A stretch of 64,000 nucleotides of DNA, from NCBI GenBank assembly GCA_002361625.1, contig DETL01000020.1, forward strand, positions 61,152 to 125,151, in the 5' to 3' direction. The translations under genes and the position numbers were made by a program. Under the pieces are notes generated by a model. The model made no database searches. It was not told the DNA's origin and worked only from the letters and a program-made list of their open reading frames with translations. Positions 17,502 to 25,254 of the stretch are shown here, piece by piece (the stretch's first letter is position 1; every line of letters starts with the position of its first letter). The DNA comes from Bacteroidales bacterium UBA3289. Lineage in GTDB: Bacteria; Bacteroidota; Bacteroidia; Bacteroidales; UBA932.

Positions 17502-20168
17502 TTAGCTATTCTTAAGCGCTTTAAGCTGAGACTCCAAACTTTCAATCTTGGAAAGGGAATCGGCCTCCTTTTTACGCTCGTTTTCGATGACGGCCGCCGG
17601 TGCATGGGCCGTAAAGCGCTCGTTGGCGAGCTTCGCCCGCACGCCAGCCAGGAATTTCTGCTGGTAAGCGAGGTCCTTTTCGAGCTTGGCGATTTCCTCT
17701 TCCACATTCACGAGCCCGTTCAAAGCCACGAACATTTCGTAGGTCCGCACCATGAATCCCACGCCCTGCATGTCGCCGAATTCATGCGCGGAATCCACCG
17801 TGACATTGCCCATCTTCTCGATGACCGGGACGACCTCGGCCGGGAACCCTTCCTTCATCTTGAGTTCCAGCGTTTCTTTCGGCGCGATGTTCTTTTGGTT
17901 CCGGATCCCGCGGACACCATTCACGGCCTCCTGGGCCAGCTCGAAATGAACCAGCGTATCCGGGTCGAAAGGCCGGGCGACGGGAGCCGCAGCATACATG
18001 ATGGTTTCCCCGTCCTTCCGCTCTTCCATATTCTGCCAGAGCTCTTCAGTGATGAAAGGCATCACCGGATGGATGAGTTTCAGGAGCGCCTCGAAATAAT
18101 CCAGCGTCGCCTTATAGGTGACAGGATCCACCGAACCGGGTTTCCCATCCACGAAAGCGGGTTTGATCGCTTCCAGGTACCAGGCGCAATAATCATCCCA
18201 GAAAAGCTTGTAAATAGCCATCAGGGCATCGGAAATGCGGAATTTCCGGTAGTGGTCTTCCACCTGGGCCACCGTGTCGCTGAGTTTGGCGTCGAACCAC
18301 TTGACGGCCTCCGCTGCGACGGCGGGCTGTTTCGCGTTTTCATCCACGCTGAATCCCTTCACCAACCGGTAGGAATTCCAGATCTTGTTGCAGAACGCGG
18401 CGCCCTGCTTGATCTGCGCCTCATCGTAGAAGATATCGTTGCCGGCCGAGGAGCACAGGAGCATGCCGATACGGACGGCATCCGCGCCGTAAGTCTTGAT
18501 CAGGTCCAGCGGGTCCGGAGAGTTGCCGAGGGTCTTGCTCATCTTCCGGCCGATCTTATCCCGGACGATTCCGGTGAAATAGACGTTGGAGAAGGGCTCG
18601 CGTCCCATGAACTCCTCGCCGGCCATGATCATGCGGGCCACCCAGAAGAAGATGATGTCCGGGCCGGTCACGAGGTCGCTCGTAGGATAATAGTAGGCCA
18701 GGTCCTTGTTGGGCTGATGGTCCGGATGGCCGGGCATTTCCGGGTCGAACACCGAAATCGGCCAAAGCCAGGAGCTGAACCAGGTATCCAGCACATCCTC
18801 ATCCTGATGAAGGTCTTCCATCTTGATATCCGGGCAGATAGCCTTGGCAGCTTCAAGTGCGGCTTCAGCAGAAGCTTCCACGACGTAGCGGCCGTCCGGC
18901 AGATAATAGGCCGGAATCCGCTGCCCCCACCAGAGCTGACGGGAGATGCACCAGTCGCGGGCGTTCTCCATCCAGTGGCGGTAGGTATTGACATACTTCT
19001 CGGGAATGAACTTCGTGCGTCCGCTTTCCACGGTGTCGAGCGCCATCTTGGCCAGGGTGTCCATCTTGAGGAACCACTGGGCGGACAGGCGCGGCTCGAT
19101 CACCGCATTGGTCCGCTCGGAGTAACCGACCGGCGAAGTGTATTCTTCCACTTTTTCCAGGTTGCCGGCTTCCTCGAGCATCTTCACGATCTTCTTGCGG
19201 GCCACGAAACGGTCCTCACCCACGAGGATACGGGCCTTCTCGTTCAGCTTTCCGTGCTCGTCGATGATGTCCAGGACCTCCAGGTTGTGCCGGAGGCCGA
19301 TCTCGTAGTCATGCACGTCGTGGGCAGGAGTCACTTTCAGGCAGCCGGTACCGAAGTCCATCTCCACATAATCATCCTCGATCACCGGGATCTCCCGGTT
19401 GATGAGCGGGATCAGGACCTTCTTTCCACGGAGCCAATGATGACGCTCATCGTTGGGATTCACGCAGATGGCGGCGTCGGCCATGATGGTCTCGGGACGG
19501 GTGGTCGCGATGACGAGATACTTGTCGGTCGGGTTGCCCTGTCCGTCGGAGATATAGTACCGGAGATGATAGAAATGGCTCTTGGTGTCCTTGTGGATCA
19601 CCTCGTCGTCACTGACGGCGGTAAGGGCCTCGGGATCCCAGTTGACCATCCGGACGCCCTTGTAGATCCATCCTTTCTTGTAAAAATAGACAAAGGTATT
19701 GATAACAGCCTCGGACAGAGCCGGTTCCATGGTGAAACGAGTGCGGTCCCAGTCGCAGGAGGCACCGAGTTTCCGGAGCTGGTTCAAGATGATGCCACCA
19801 TGCTCCTCCTTCCATTCCCAGGCATGCTTCAGGAACTCCTCCCGGGTGAGGTCGTCCTTGGAGATGCCCTGGGCCTTGAGTTTCGCCACCACCTTGGACT
19901 CGGTAGCGATGGAGGCATGGTCCGTTCCGGGGACCCAGCAGGCATTCTTGCCATGCATGCGGGCGTTGCGGATCAGGACATCGTTCAAGGTGTTGTTCAG
20001 GACGTGTCCCATATGGAGGATACCCGTCACGTTGGGCGGCGGGATCACGATGGTATAGGGTTCCTTCTCGTTCGGTTCAGAATGGAAGAATTTGTGCTCC
20101 AGCCAATAGGCATACCACTTGTCTTCCACTTCCGCGGCATTGTACTTCGCTGCTAATTCCATAATCAT
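17502..20168 (-). CDS. valS: valyl-tRNA synthetase
   Basis: An 888-residue class I aminoacyl-tRNA synthetase. The HIGH motif appears as HMGH in PPPNVTGILHMGHVLNNTL and the KMSKS motif as KMSKT (KMSKTLGNSPDPLDLI). The editing domain lies between them, with ATTRPETIMAD. A C-terminal coiled coil (about residues 820-888) binds tRNA. The alternative ATG at 20162 (MELAAKYN) is 20 nt after the -7 box, the spacing seen at other starts in this window. The gene diverges from the DUF3467 gene with interlocking promoters. Confidence 0.96.
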   Translation of the reverse strand: MIMELAAKYNAAEVEDKWYAYWLEHKFFHSEPNEKEPYTIVIPPPNVTGILHMGHVLNNTLNDVLIRNARMHGKNACWVPGTDHASIATESKVVAKLKAQGISKDDLTREEFLKHAWEWKEEHGGIILNQLRKLGASCDWDRTRFTMEPALSEAVINTFVYFYKKGWIYKGVRMVNWDPEALTAVSDDEVIHKDTKSHFYHLRYYISDGQGNPTDKYLVIATTRPETIMADAAICVNPNDERHHWLRGKKVLIPLINREIPVIEDDYVEMDFGTGCLKVTPAHDVHDYEIGLRHNLEVLDIIDEHGKLNEKARILVGEDRFVARKKIVKMLEEAGNLEKVEEYTSPVGYSERTNAVIEPRLSAQWFLKMDTLAKMALDTVESGRTKFIPEKYVNTYRHWMENARDWCISRQLWWGQRIPAYYLPDGRYVVEASAEAALEAAKAICPDIKMEDLHQDEDVLDTWFSSWLWPISVFDPEMPGHPDHQPNKDLAYYYPTSDLVTGPDIIFFWVARMIMAGEEFMGREPFSNVYFTGIVRDKIGRKMSKTLGNSPDPLDLIKTYGADAVRIGMLLCSSAGNDIFYDEAQIKQGAAFCNKIWNSYRLVKGFSVDENAKQPAVAAEAVKWFDAKLSDTVAQVEDHYRKFRISDALMAIYKLFWDDYCAWYLEAIKPAFVDGKPGSVDPVTYKATLDYFEALLKLIHPVMPFITEELWQNMEERKDGETIMYAAAPVARPFDPDTLVHFELAQEAVNGVRGIRNQKNIAPKETLELKMKEGFPAEVVPVIEKMGNVTVDSAHEFGDMQGVGFMVRTYEMFVALNGLVNVEEEIAKLEKDLAYQQKFLAGVRAKLANERFTAHAPAAVIENERKKEADSLSKIESLESQLKALKNS

Positions 20169-20181
20169 GTCGTTTATCTTA

Positions 20182-20214
20182 CAAAAATACGGTTTTTTTA
20201 TTAATTTTGCGAAA
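20182..20214 (-). promoter_or_regulatory. predicted promoter of valS, interlocked with the divergent promoter
   Basis: On the minus strand TTTCG (20214-20210) is followed, with about 20 bp spacing, by TATTTTTG at 20189-20182, an exact -7 match. Its -33 region overlaps the plus-strand -7 box TAATTTTG at 20202-20209. Confidence 0.55.
20202..20209 (+). promoter_or_regulatory. -7 element (TAATTTTG) for the DUF3467-maf unit
   Basis: An exact TAnnTTTG box 22 nt before the ATG at 20231. No good -33 element is seen at the right distance, so only the -7 box is claimed. Confidence 0.45.
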
Positions 20215-20230
20215 CTAAAACGCGTATATC

Positions 20231-20575
20231 ATGGATAACAATACTCCCAAGCCCCAGCAGAACCAGTTGAGCATCGAACTCAACCCCCAGACGACGAAGG
20301 TTTCCTACTCGAACCTTGCGATCATTTCCCATTCCCGGAGCGAATTCGTGATGGACTTCGCCGCCACCCTTCCCGGTCTTCCCAAAGCCCAGGTCGGCGA
20401 CCGGATCATCATTACTCCCGAGCACGCCAAGCGGCTGATGAACGCCCTGTTCGACAACATCTCCAAGTATGAGGCCCAGTTCGGCGTCATCGACCTCAGC
20501 GGAAACGGCGGCGCGCCCAAACCGGGCAGCACCTTCGACCTGGGTTCATTCGGCCCCTCCGGAAACAAGTCCTAA
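20231..20575 (+). CDS. DUF3467 domain-containing protein
   Basis: A 114-residue cytoplasmic protein of the DUF3467 family, common in Bacteroidetes. It starts with LSIELNPQTTKVSYSNLAII and continues through a beta-rich core to the conserved EHAKRLMNALFDNISKYEAQFG. A Gly/Pro-rich tail of about 20 residues follows. Function is unknown. It lies 15 nt upstream of the maf-like gene and is divergent from valS. Confidence 0.88.
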   Translation: MDNNTPKPQQNQLSIELNPQTTKVSYSNLAIISHSRSEFVMDFAATLPGLPKAQVGDRIIITPEHAKRLMNALFDNISKYEAQFGVIDLSGNGGAPKPGSTFDLGSFGPSGNKS

Positions 20576-20590
20576 CCTGCCGGGTATCCC

Positions 20591-21190
20591 ATGGATCTCA
20601 AAGGAAAACGGATCATCCTAGGAAGCAACTCCCCCAGACGACGGGAGTTGCTTTCTGGTTTGAATATTGATTTCGAAGTCGATACGGACAATCACTTCGA
20701 GGAGCACTTTAGTCCGGAAACGCCCTATGACGAGGTGCCGCGCCTGATGTCGGAAGGAAAGTCGCACGGCTTCCACCGTCCCCTGGAAAAGGATGAAATC
20801 CTGATCACGGCGGACACGATGGTCATCCTCCCCCCTGCTGCCGGACGCCCCGGTGAAATCCTCGGGAAACCCCGGGACCGGGAAGACGCCATCCGGATGC
20901 TCCGGGACCTCTCCGGACGGGAGCACCATGTCACCACCGCCGTCACTTTCCGCACGACTGAAAGGGAAGAAACCTTCACGGACACGACCGAAGTCTGGTT
21001 CAAGGAGCTCACGGACCAGGAGATCACCTATTATATAGATACCTTCCGTCCCTATGACAAGGCGGGCGCCTATGCCATCCAGGAATGGATCGGCTACGCC
21101 GGCATCACCCGGATTGACGGTTCCTATTTCAACGTCGTGGGTTTTCCGGTCCAGCGTGTCTATGAAACCCTGCTGAGATTCGTCTGCTAG
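20591..21190 (+). CDS. maf: Maf-like nucleotide pyrophosphatase
   Basis: A 199-residue house-cleaning nucleoside triphosphate pyrophosphatase of the Maf/Ham1-like fold. Conserved motifs are SNSPRRRELLSG at residues 11-22, the AD of ITADTMVIL, GKPRDREDA, and the C-terminal YDKAGAYAIQEW. These enzymes hydrolyse non-canonical or pyrimidine nucleotides and influence septation. Which substrate class applies is not clear from sequence. It is co-transcribed with the DUF3467 gene. Confidence 0.9.
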   Translation: MDLKGKRIILGSNSPRRRELLSGLNIDFEVDTDNHFEEHFSPETPYDEVPRLMSEGKSHGFHRPLEKDEILITADTMVILPPAAGRPGEILGKPRDREDAIRMLRDLSGREHHVTTAVTFRTTEREETFTDTTEVWFKELTDQEITYYIDTFRPYDKAGAYAIQEWIGYAGITRIDGSYFNVVGFPVQRVYETLLRFVC

Positions 21191-21477
21191 TTCGGGAGAC
21201 CTACCCCCTCCATAAAACGAAAACGTCGGCCTTCACAGGCGGACGCTTCACTAACCACATAATTAATAACACTAAAACTAATAACCAATAGAATGATTCC
21301 GTCAAGAGAACCTTGCTTCCTCATTCCGGATACAAAGGTACGGCATTTTTTTGGATTTACAAATTTTTTCAAAACTTTTTTTTGAAATTTTTTTACAAAT
21401 ATTTTAAGTGCTTGATTATCAATGGTGTTTAAAACTACATATTTGTAATAGGACAAGAAGCCAATCCTGTAAAAAAG
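21191..21477. other. non-coding AT-rich gap between maf and the threonine dehydrogenase gene
   Basis: About 290 bp between convergent genes. It is strongly AT-rich from 21340 to 21420 with several runs of six to eight T on the plus strand. An open frame on the minus strand (21456-21187) would encode a lysine-rich 89-residue peptide with no recognisable family, and I do not call it. The terminator for the minus-strand gene lies at its right edge. Confidence 0.5.
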
Positions 21478-21506
21478 CGGGGAGAAACGATTATCGTTCC
21501 TCCCCG
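21471..21506 (-). terminator. rho-independent terminator of the threonine dehydrogenase gene
   Basis: A 13-bp stem with one mismatch (CGGGGAGGAACGA against its partner, 21478-21506) with a 3-nt loop, followed on the minus strand by six T (21476-21471). It lies 40 nt after the stop codon of the gene ending at 21546. Confidence 0.8.
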
Positions 21507-21545
21507 TGTCCGTTCACGGAAAAACCCGGTTACAAATTACAACAG

Positions 21546-22499
21546 TTACAGGAGCTTTTTGCGCAGACAGGCGATCATGTCCACCGTCATGGAATCCAGG
21601 TCGAAGGTAGGCTTCCAGTCCCATTCCGCGCGGGCGCAGCTGTCGTCCATGCTGTCCGGCCAGGAATTCGCGATGGCCTGGCGGACAGGATCCACCTCGT
21701 AGCGGACCCGGAGATCCGGGATATACTCGCGGATCTTCGCGAAGAGCTGCTCCGGCTCGAAGCTCATGGATGCGATGTTGAAGGAATTGCGGTGCACGAG
21801 GCGGGAAGGATCCGCTTCCATCAGGTGCACGGCGGCGCCCAGGGCGTCGGGCATATACATCATATCCATATAGGTGCCCGGTGCGATGGGGCAGACGAAC
21901 TCCTCCCCTTTCACGGCGGAGTAATACACTTCCACAGCATAATCCGTAGTTCCGCCGCCCGGCAGGGTGACGTTCGAGATCAGGCCCGGGAAACGAACGG
22001 AACGGGTATCCACACCATATTTATGGAAATAGTAGTCGGAAAGGAGTTCCGTGGCGACCTTCGTTACCCCGTACATGGAGCGGGGACGCTGGATCGTATC
22101 CTGCGGAGTACCCACATGCGGCGTTTCGGGTCCGAAGGAGCCGATAGAGCTCGGCGTAAAGACCGCACATTTCTTCTCGCGCGCCACTTCCAGGATATTC
22201 AGCAGGCCGTTCATCTGGATATCCCAGGCCAGGAGCGGCTTTTTCTCCGCTACGGCGGAAAGGAGGGCGGCCAGGTTGTAGATCGTGTCGATATGGTACC
22301 GGTCCACGATATCGGCAAGCTGGGCCGCATTGCGGACGTCGGCCAGTTCGGCCGGACCGCTCTCAAGGAGAATGCCTTTCGGTTCTGCGCCGGGGATATA
22401 CCCGGCTACAACAGTGCTGCCGGGGATTTCCCGGCGGATTTTCATGGTGAGTTCGGAACCGATCTGGCCCGTAGACCCTATGACAAGGACATTTTTCAT
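21546..22499 (-). CDS. L-threonine 3-dehydrogenase, SDR/epimerase type
   Basis: A 317-residue extended short-chain dehydrogenase. It has the NAD motif GSTGQIGSEL at residues 8-17, the TPSSIGSFGP serine block and YGVTK as the YxxxK catalytic pair. This matches the SDR-type L-threonine dehydrogenase rather than a sugar epimerase, and the divergent neighbour is kbl, which uses its product 2-amino-3-ketobutyrate. The first codon of the open frame is GTG at 22502; the ATG at 22499 is 20 nt after a TAAATTTG box (22526-22519). Threonine is thus probably oxidised for glycine and acetyl-CoA production. Confidence 0.85.
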   Translation of the reverse strand: MKNVLVIGSTGQIGSELTMKIRREIPGSTVVAGYIPGAEPKGILLESGPAELADVRNAAQLADIVDRYHIDTIYNLAALLSAVAEKKPLLAWDIQMNGLLNILEVAREKKCAVFTPSSIGSFGPETPHVGTPQDTIQRPRSMYGVTKVATELLSDYYFHKYGVDTRSVRFPGLISNVTLPGGGTTDYAVEVYYSAVKGEEFVCPIAPGTYMDMMYMPDALGAAVHLMEADPSRLVHRNSFNIASMSFEPEQLFAKIREYIPDLRVRYEVDPVRQAIANSWPDSMDDSCARAEWDWKPTFDLDSMTVDMIACLRKKLL

Positions 22500-22518
22500 C
22501 ACATTGGTTTTAGTGGTA

Positions 22519-22526
22519 CAAATTTA
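22519..22526 (-). promoter_or_regulatory. -7 element (TAAATTTG) of the threonine dehydrogenase gene
   Basis: Exact TAnnTTTG box on the minus strand 20 nt before the ATG at 22499. A clear -33 element is not visible. A second TAAATTTG at 22570-22577 points the other way, towards kbl. Confidence 0.45.
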
Positions 22527-22607
22527 TGAGTTTTTCGTAAAATATGATACATTTTATCAGGAAAATCCATAAATTTGAAATCGGAAACACAAACACACCT
22601 TATAACC

Positions 22608-23798
22608 ATGTACGGAAAATTCCAAAAACACCTGCAGGATGAGCTCAAGGCCATCGAAGAAGCAGGTCTCTACAAGAAAGAACGCAACATCGCCTCGGCC
22701 CAGAGCGCCGAGATCACCCTGGAAGACGGCAGCAAGGCTCTGAACTTCTGCGCGAACAACTACCTCGGACTGGCCGACAGTCCCCGCCTTGTCGCCGCAG
22801 CGGAAAAGACCATGAAAGAGCGCGGTTACGGAATGTCCTCCGTCCGCTTCATCTGCGGTACCCAGGATATCCACAAGCAGCTGGAACGGGCGATCGCCGA
22901 CTATTTCCACACCGATGACGCCATCCTCTATGCCGCCTGCTTCGATGCGAACGGAGGCGTCTTCGAGCCCCTGCTCACCGCGGAGGATGCCATCATTTCC
23001 GATTCCCTGAACCATGCCTCCATCATCGACGGTGTCCGCCTGTGCAAGGCCCAGCGTTTCCGTTATGCCAATGCCGACATGGCGGACCTCGAAGAGAAAC
23101 TGAAGGAAGCCCAGGCCTGCCGTTTCCGCATCATCGTCACGGACGGCGTGTTCTCCATGGACGGCAACGTAGCCCCGATGGACAAGATCTGCGACCTCGC
23201 GGAGAAATACGACGCCATGGTGATGGTCGATGAGAGCCACTCTGCCGGCGTCGTGGGCCCGACCGGCCACGGCGTTGCCGAGCAGTTCAACTGCTACGGC
23301 CGTATCGACATCTTCACCGGCACCCTCGGAAAGGCCTTCGGCGGCGCCGTGGGCGGTTTCACCACCGGTCGCCAGGAGATCATCGACATGCTCCGCCAGC
23401 GTTCCCGCCCGTATCTGTTCTCGAATTCCATCCCGCCGATGATTGCCGGTGCAGGTATCGAGATGTTCAAGATGCTGAAGGAATCCAACGAGCTCCACGA
23501 CCGGCTCCAGGCCAATGTGGACTACTTCCGCGACAAGATGATGGCGGCCGGCTTCGACATCAAGCCTACCCAGAGCGCGATCTGCGCCGTCATGCTGTAC
23601 GACGCTCCCCTGTCCCAGAAGTTCGCCGCCAAGATGGCGGAGGAAGGTATCTTCGTCACCGGGTTCTATTATCCCGTGGTCCCGAAGGGCCAGGCCCGCA
23701 TCCGTGTGCAGCTATCCGCCGCACACAGGAAGGAACATCTGGACAAGGCCATCGCAGCCTTCATCAAGGTAGGAAAGGAACTGGGCGTTCTGAAATAG
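22608..23798 (+). CDS. kbl: glycine C-acetyltransferase (2-amino-3-ketobutyrate CoA ligase)
   Basis: A PLP enzyme of the alpha-oxoamine synthase family, 396 residues. It cleaves 2-amino-3-ketobutyrate with CoA to glycine and acetyl-CoA. Visible features are NFCANNYLGLADSPRL, YGMSSVRFICGTQDIHKQLE, MVMVDESHSAGVVGPTGHG and GTLGKAFGGAVGG with the PLP lysine. The ATG at 22608 (MYGKFQKHL) gives the length of characterised Kbl. It is divergent from the threonine dehydrogenase and ends in a strong terminator. Confidence 0.92.
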   Translation: MYGKFQKHLQDELKAIEEAGLYKKERNIASAQSAEITLEDGSKALNFCANNYLGLADSPRLVAAAEKTMKERGYGMSSVRFICGTQDIHKQLERAIADYFHTDDAILYAACFDANGGVFEPLLTAEDAIISDSLNHASIIDGVRLCKAQRFRYANADMADLEEKLKEAQACRFRIIVTDGVFSMDGNVAPMDKICDLAEKYDAMVMVDESHSAGVVGPTGHGVAEQFNCYGRIDIFTGTLGKAFGGAVGGFTTGRQEIIDMLRQRSRPYLFSNSIPPMIAGAGIEMFKMLKESNELHDRLQANVDYFRDKMMAAGFDIKPTQSAICAVMLYDAPLSQKFAAKMAEEGIFVTGFYYPVVPKGQARIRVQLSAAHRKEHLDKAIAAFIKVGKELGVLK

Positions 23799-23807
23799 TC
23801 CCTCGAG

Positions 23808-23838
23808 GCGGCGGTCCGGAAACGGTCCGCCGCTTTTT
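23808..23838 (+). terminator. rho-independent terminator of kbl
   Basis: An 11-bp GC-rich stem with one mismatch (GCGGCGGTCCG / CGGTCCGCCGC), loop GAAA, then five T. The gtrA stop on the other strand starts at the end of the T run. Confidence 0.85.
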
Positions 23839-24310
23839 ATTTCTTGACCTTCCGGAAGATCACGAACTCGTTCACAAAGAAGTTGATGATCCCGGAAACG
23901 CAGAGGGCCAGGAGGTTGCACAGGACCGGCTCGTAGGAGGCATCCTGGAACCAGTTCAGATAGACAAAGATGAAGTGAAGCCCCTGCATGAGGGCGAGCT
24001 TGAAGAAGAATACGCCGGTATTCGTCGCATTATAAGCGGCATAATGCCGCCAGAAAGAACGGGCCCCACGCTTGGAAATCCGCTCCCGCCATACATAATT
24101 GTAGGCAATGAGGAAATTGACCAGGACCGCCAGTTCGAAAGAAATGAAAGGGGAAATCCAGAGTCCCCACCAGTAACTGTCCGTAAAAAACCGGGCGGAA
24201 AGGAGCCAGTGCACGCCCAGGTCCACCACAGTCCCGGCACCGCTGGTAACCGAGAAAACGATGAACTTCGTCATTATTTCGACGAATCGGCTTTTGTATT
24301 CCTTTTGCAT
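23837..24310 (-). CDS. GtrA-like membrane protein
   Basis: A 157-residue integral membrane protein with four hydrophobic helices. The pattern FIVFSVTSGAGTVVDLGVHWLL, VNFLIAYNYVWRER and FFVNEFVIFRK is typical of the GtrA/DPMS family, which translocates lipid-linked sugars across the inner membrane. I use the ATG at 24310 (MQKEYKSRF); a further one at 24274 (MTKFIVF) is possible. Its -7 box ends 8 nt before 24310, so the mRNA would be nearly leaderless with that start. The neighbouring glycolipid partner is not identified. Confidence 0.8.
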   Translation of the reverse strand: MQKEYKSRFVEIMTKFIVFSVTSGAGTVVDLGVHWLLSARFFTDSYWWGLWISPFISFELAVLVNFLIAYNYVWRERISKRGARSFWRHYAAYNATNTGVFFFKLALMQGLHFIFVYLNWFQDASYEPVLCNLLALCVSGIINFFVNEFVIFRKVKK

Positions 24311-24317
24311 GGTCGTG

Positions 24318-24348
24318 CAAATATACGAACTATTTACCCGGAGGGAAA
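24318..24348 (-). promoter_or_regulatory. predicted promoter of the gtrA-like gene
   Basis: On the minus strand TTTC (24348-24345) and TATATTTG (24325-24318) with 19 bp between. The -7 box is an exact match. The first possible ATG begins 8 nt downstream. Confidence 0.5.
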
Positions 24349-24408
24349 GTTTTGGCCGAAATAATTGCGAAAGTCGGAGGAAAAGATTATTTTTACTCAT
24401 TGAAAACC

Positions 24409-25224
24409 ATGGAACAAGACCCTCAGTCCTTCACCATCGATATCGCCCAGGTCCTCCAGAAAAAATGGGGCGACAGAACGCCTCGCTGGCTGGTTTCCCT
24501 GGCGCGGAAGCTTCTCCATGAGGATTTCCTCAACGAGTTTTTCCGCCTCGGGTACACCGGTGTGGAATTCTGCGAGAAGGCCCTGGAATACATGGGCGTG
24601 ACCCTTCAGGTGGAAGGGATGGAAAAGGTTCCGGCCGAGGGCCTGGTCACCGTGGCATCCAACCATCCGCTGGGCGGCCATGACGCCCTGGCGCTCGTGG
24701 CCCTCTTCGGACGGAAATATGACGGACACGTCCGCATTCTCGTGAACGATTTCCTGATGGCGCTGAAGCCGTTGAACGAAATATTCGTCCCGGTGAACAA
24801 GGTGGGGGCCGGCCAGTCCCGCAACCTTTCTTCGCAGACGGACGGGATCTTCCATTCCGATGCCCAGATCCTCTTTTTCCCCGCCGGGAAGTGCGCGCGC
24901 CGCATCGACGGAAAGATTCAGGACCCTGCCTGGAAGAAAACCTTCATTACCAAAAGCGTAGAAACCCGCCGGGACATTGTTCCCATGCATTTCTACGGCC
25001 GGAACTCATGGCGTTTCTACTTCGTGGACTGGATCGGCAAGGTCACCGGCGTGAACAGGAAGTTTCCCCTTGCCATGATCCTGCTCGTGGATGAGATGTA
25101 CCGGGCGCGGGGCAGGACATACCGGATTGTCATCGGGGACCCCGTCCCCTGGGAAACCTTCGACAATTCGAAACGTCCTGTCGAATGGGCGGCCTGGATG
25201 AAAGCGAAAGTCGAAAGCCTGTAA
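24409..25224 (+). CDS. GlsA-like O-acyltransferase (glycine lipid synthesis candidate)
   Basis: A 271-residue PlsC-superfamily acyltransferase. The acceptor motif is ASNHPLGGHDALAL (HX5D), typical of the Bacteroidetes hemolysin/OlsA-like subgroup, followed by NEIFVPVNKVG and FFPAGKCARR, the glycerolipid-binding motif. The next gene encodes an OlsB/GlsB-like N-acyltransferase. In Bacteroides such a pair makes glycine lipids: GlsB N-acylates glycine and GlsA adds a second acyl chain (known from Bacteroides thetaiotaomicron). The ATG at 24409 is chosen because the longer frame would start inside the gtrA promoter. The assignment is by neighbourhood and motif. Confidence 0.75.
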   Translation: MEQDPQSFTIDIAQVLQKKWGDRTPRWLVSLARKLLHEDFLNEFFRLGYTGVEFCEKALEYMGVTLQVEGMEKVPAEGLVTVASNHPLGGHDALALVALFGRKYDGHVRILVNDFLMALKPLNEIFVPVNKVGAGQSRNLSSQTDGIFHSDAQILFFPAGKCARRIDGKIQDPAWKKTFITKSVETRRDIVPMHFYGRNSWRFYFVDWIGKVTGVNRKFPLAMILLVDEMYRARGRTYRIVIGDPVPWETFDNSKRPVEWAAWMKAKVESL

Positions 25225-25254
25225 AGACGAAACCTGTACTAAAACCACCTAGAG

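Noticed and set aside
17265..20156. A 963-codon open frame antisense to valS
   Set aside because: It mirrors the valS codons and has no recognisable domain; valS has all its motifs.
21187..21456. An 89-codon minus-strand frame in the gap after maf
   Set aside because: Its sequence is lysine-rich because of T-runs, no family is recognisable, and it overlaps the end of maf.
21546..22499. UDP-glucose 4-epimerase as product of the SDR gene
   Set aside because: The fold is the same, but the divergent kbl gene and the length support SDR-type threonine dehydrogenase.
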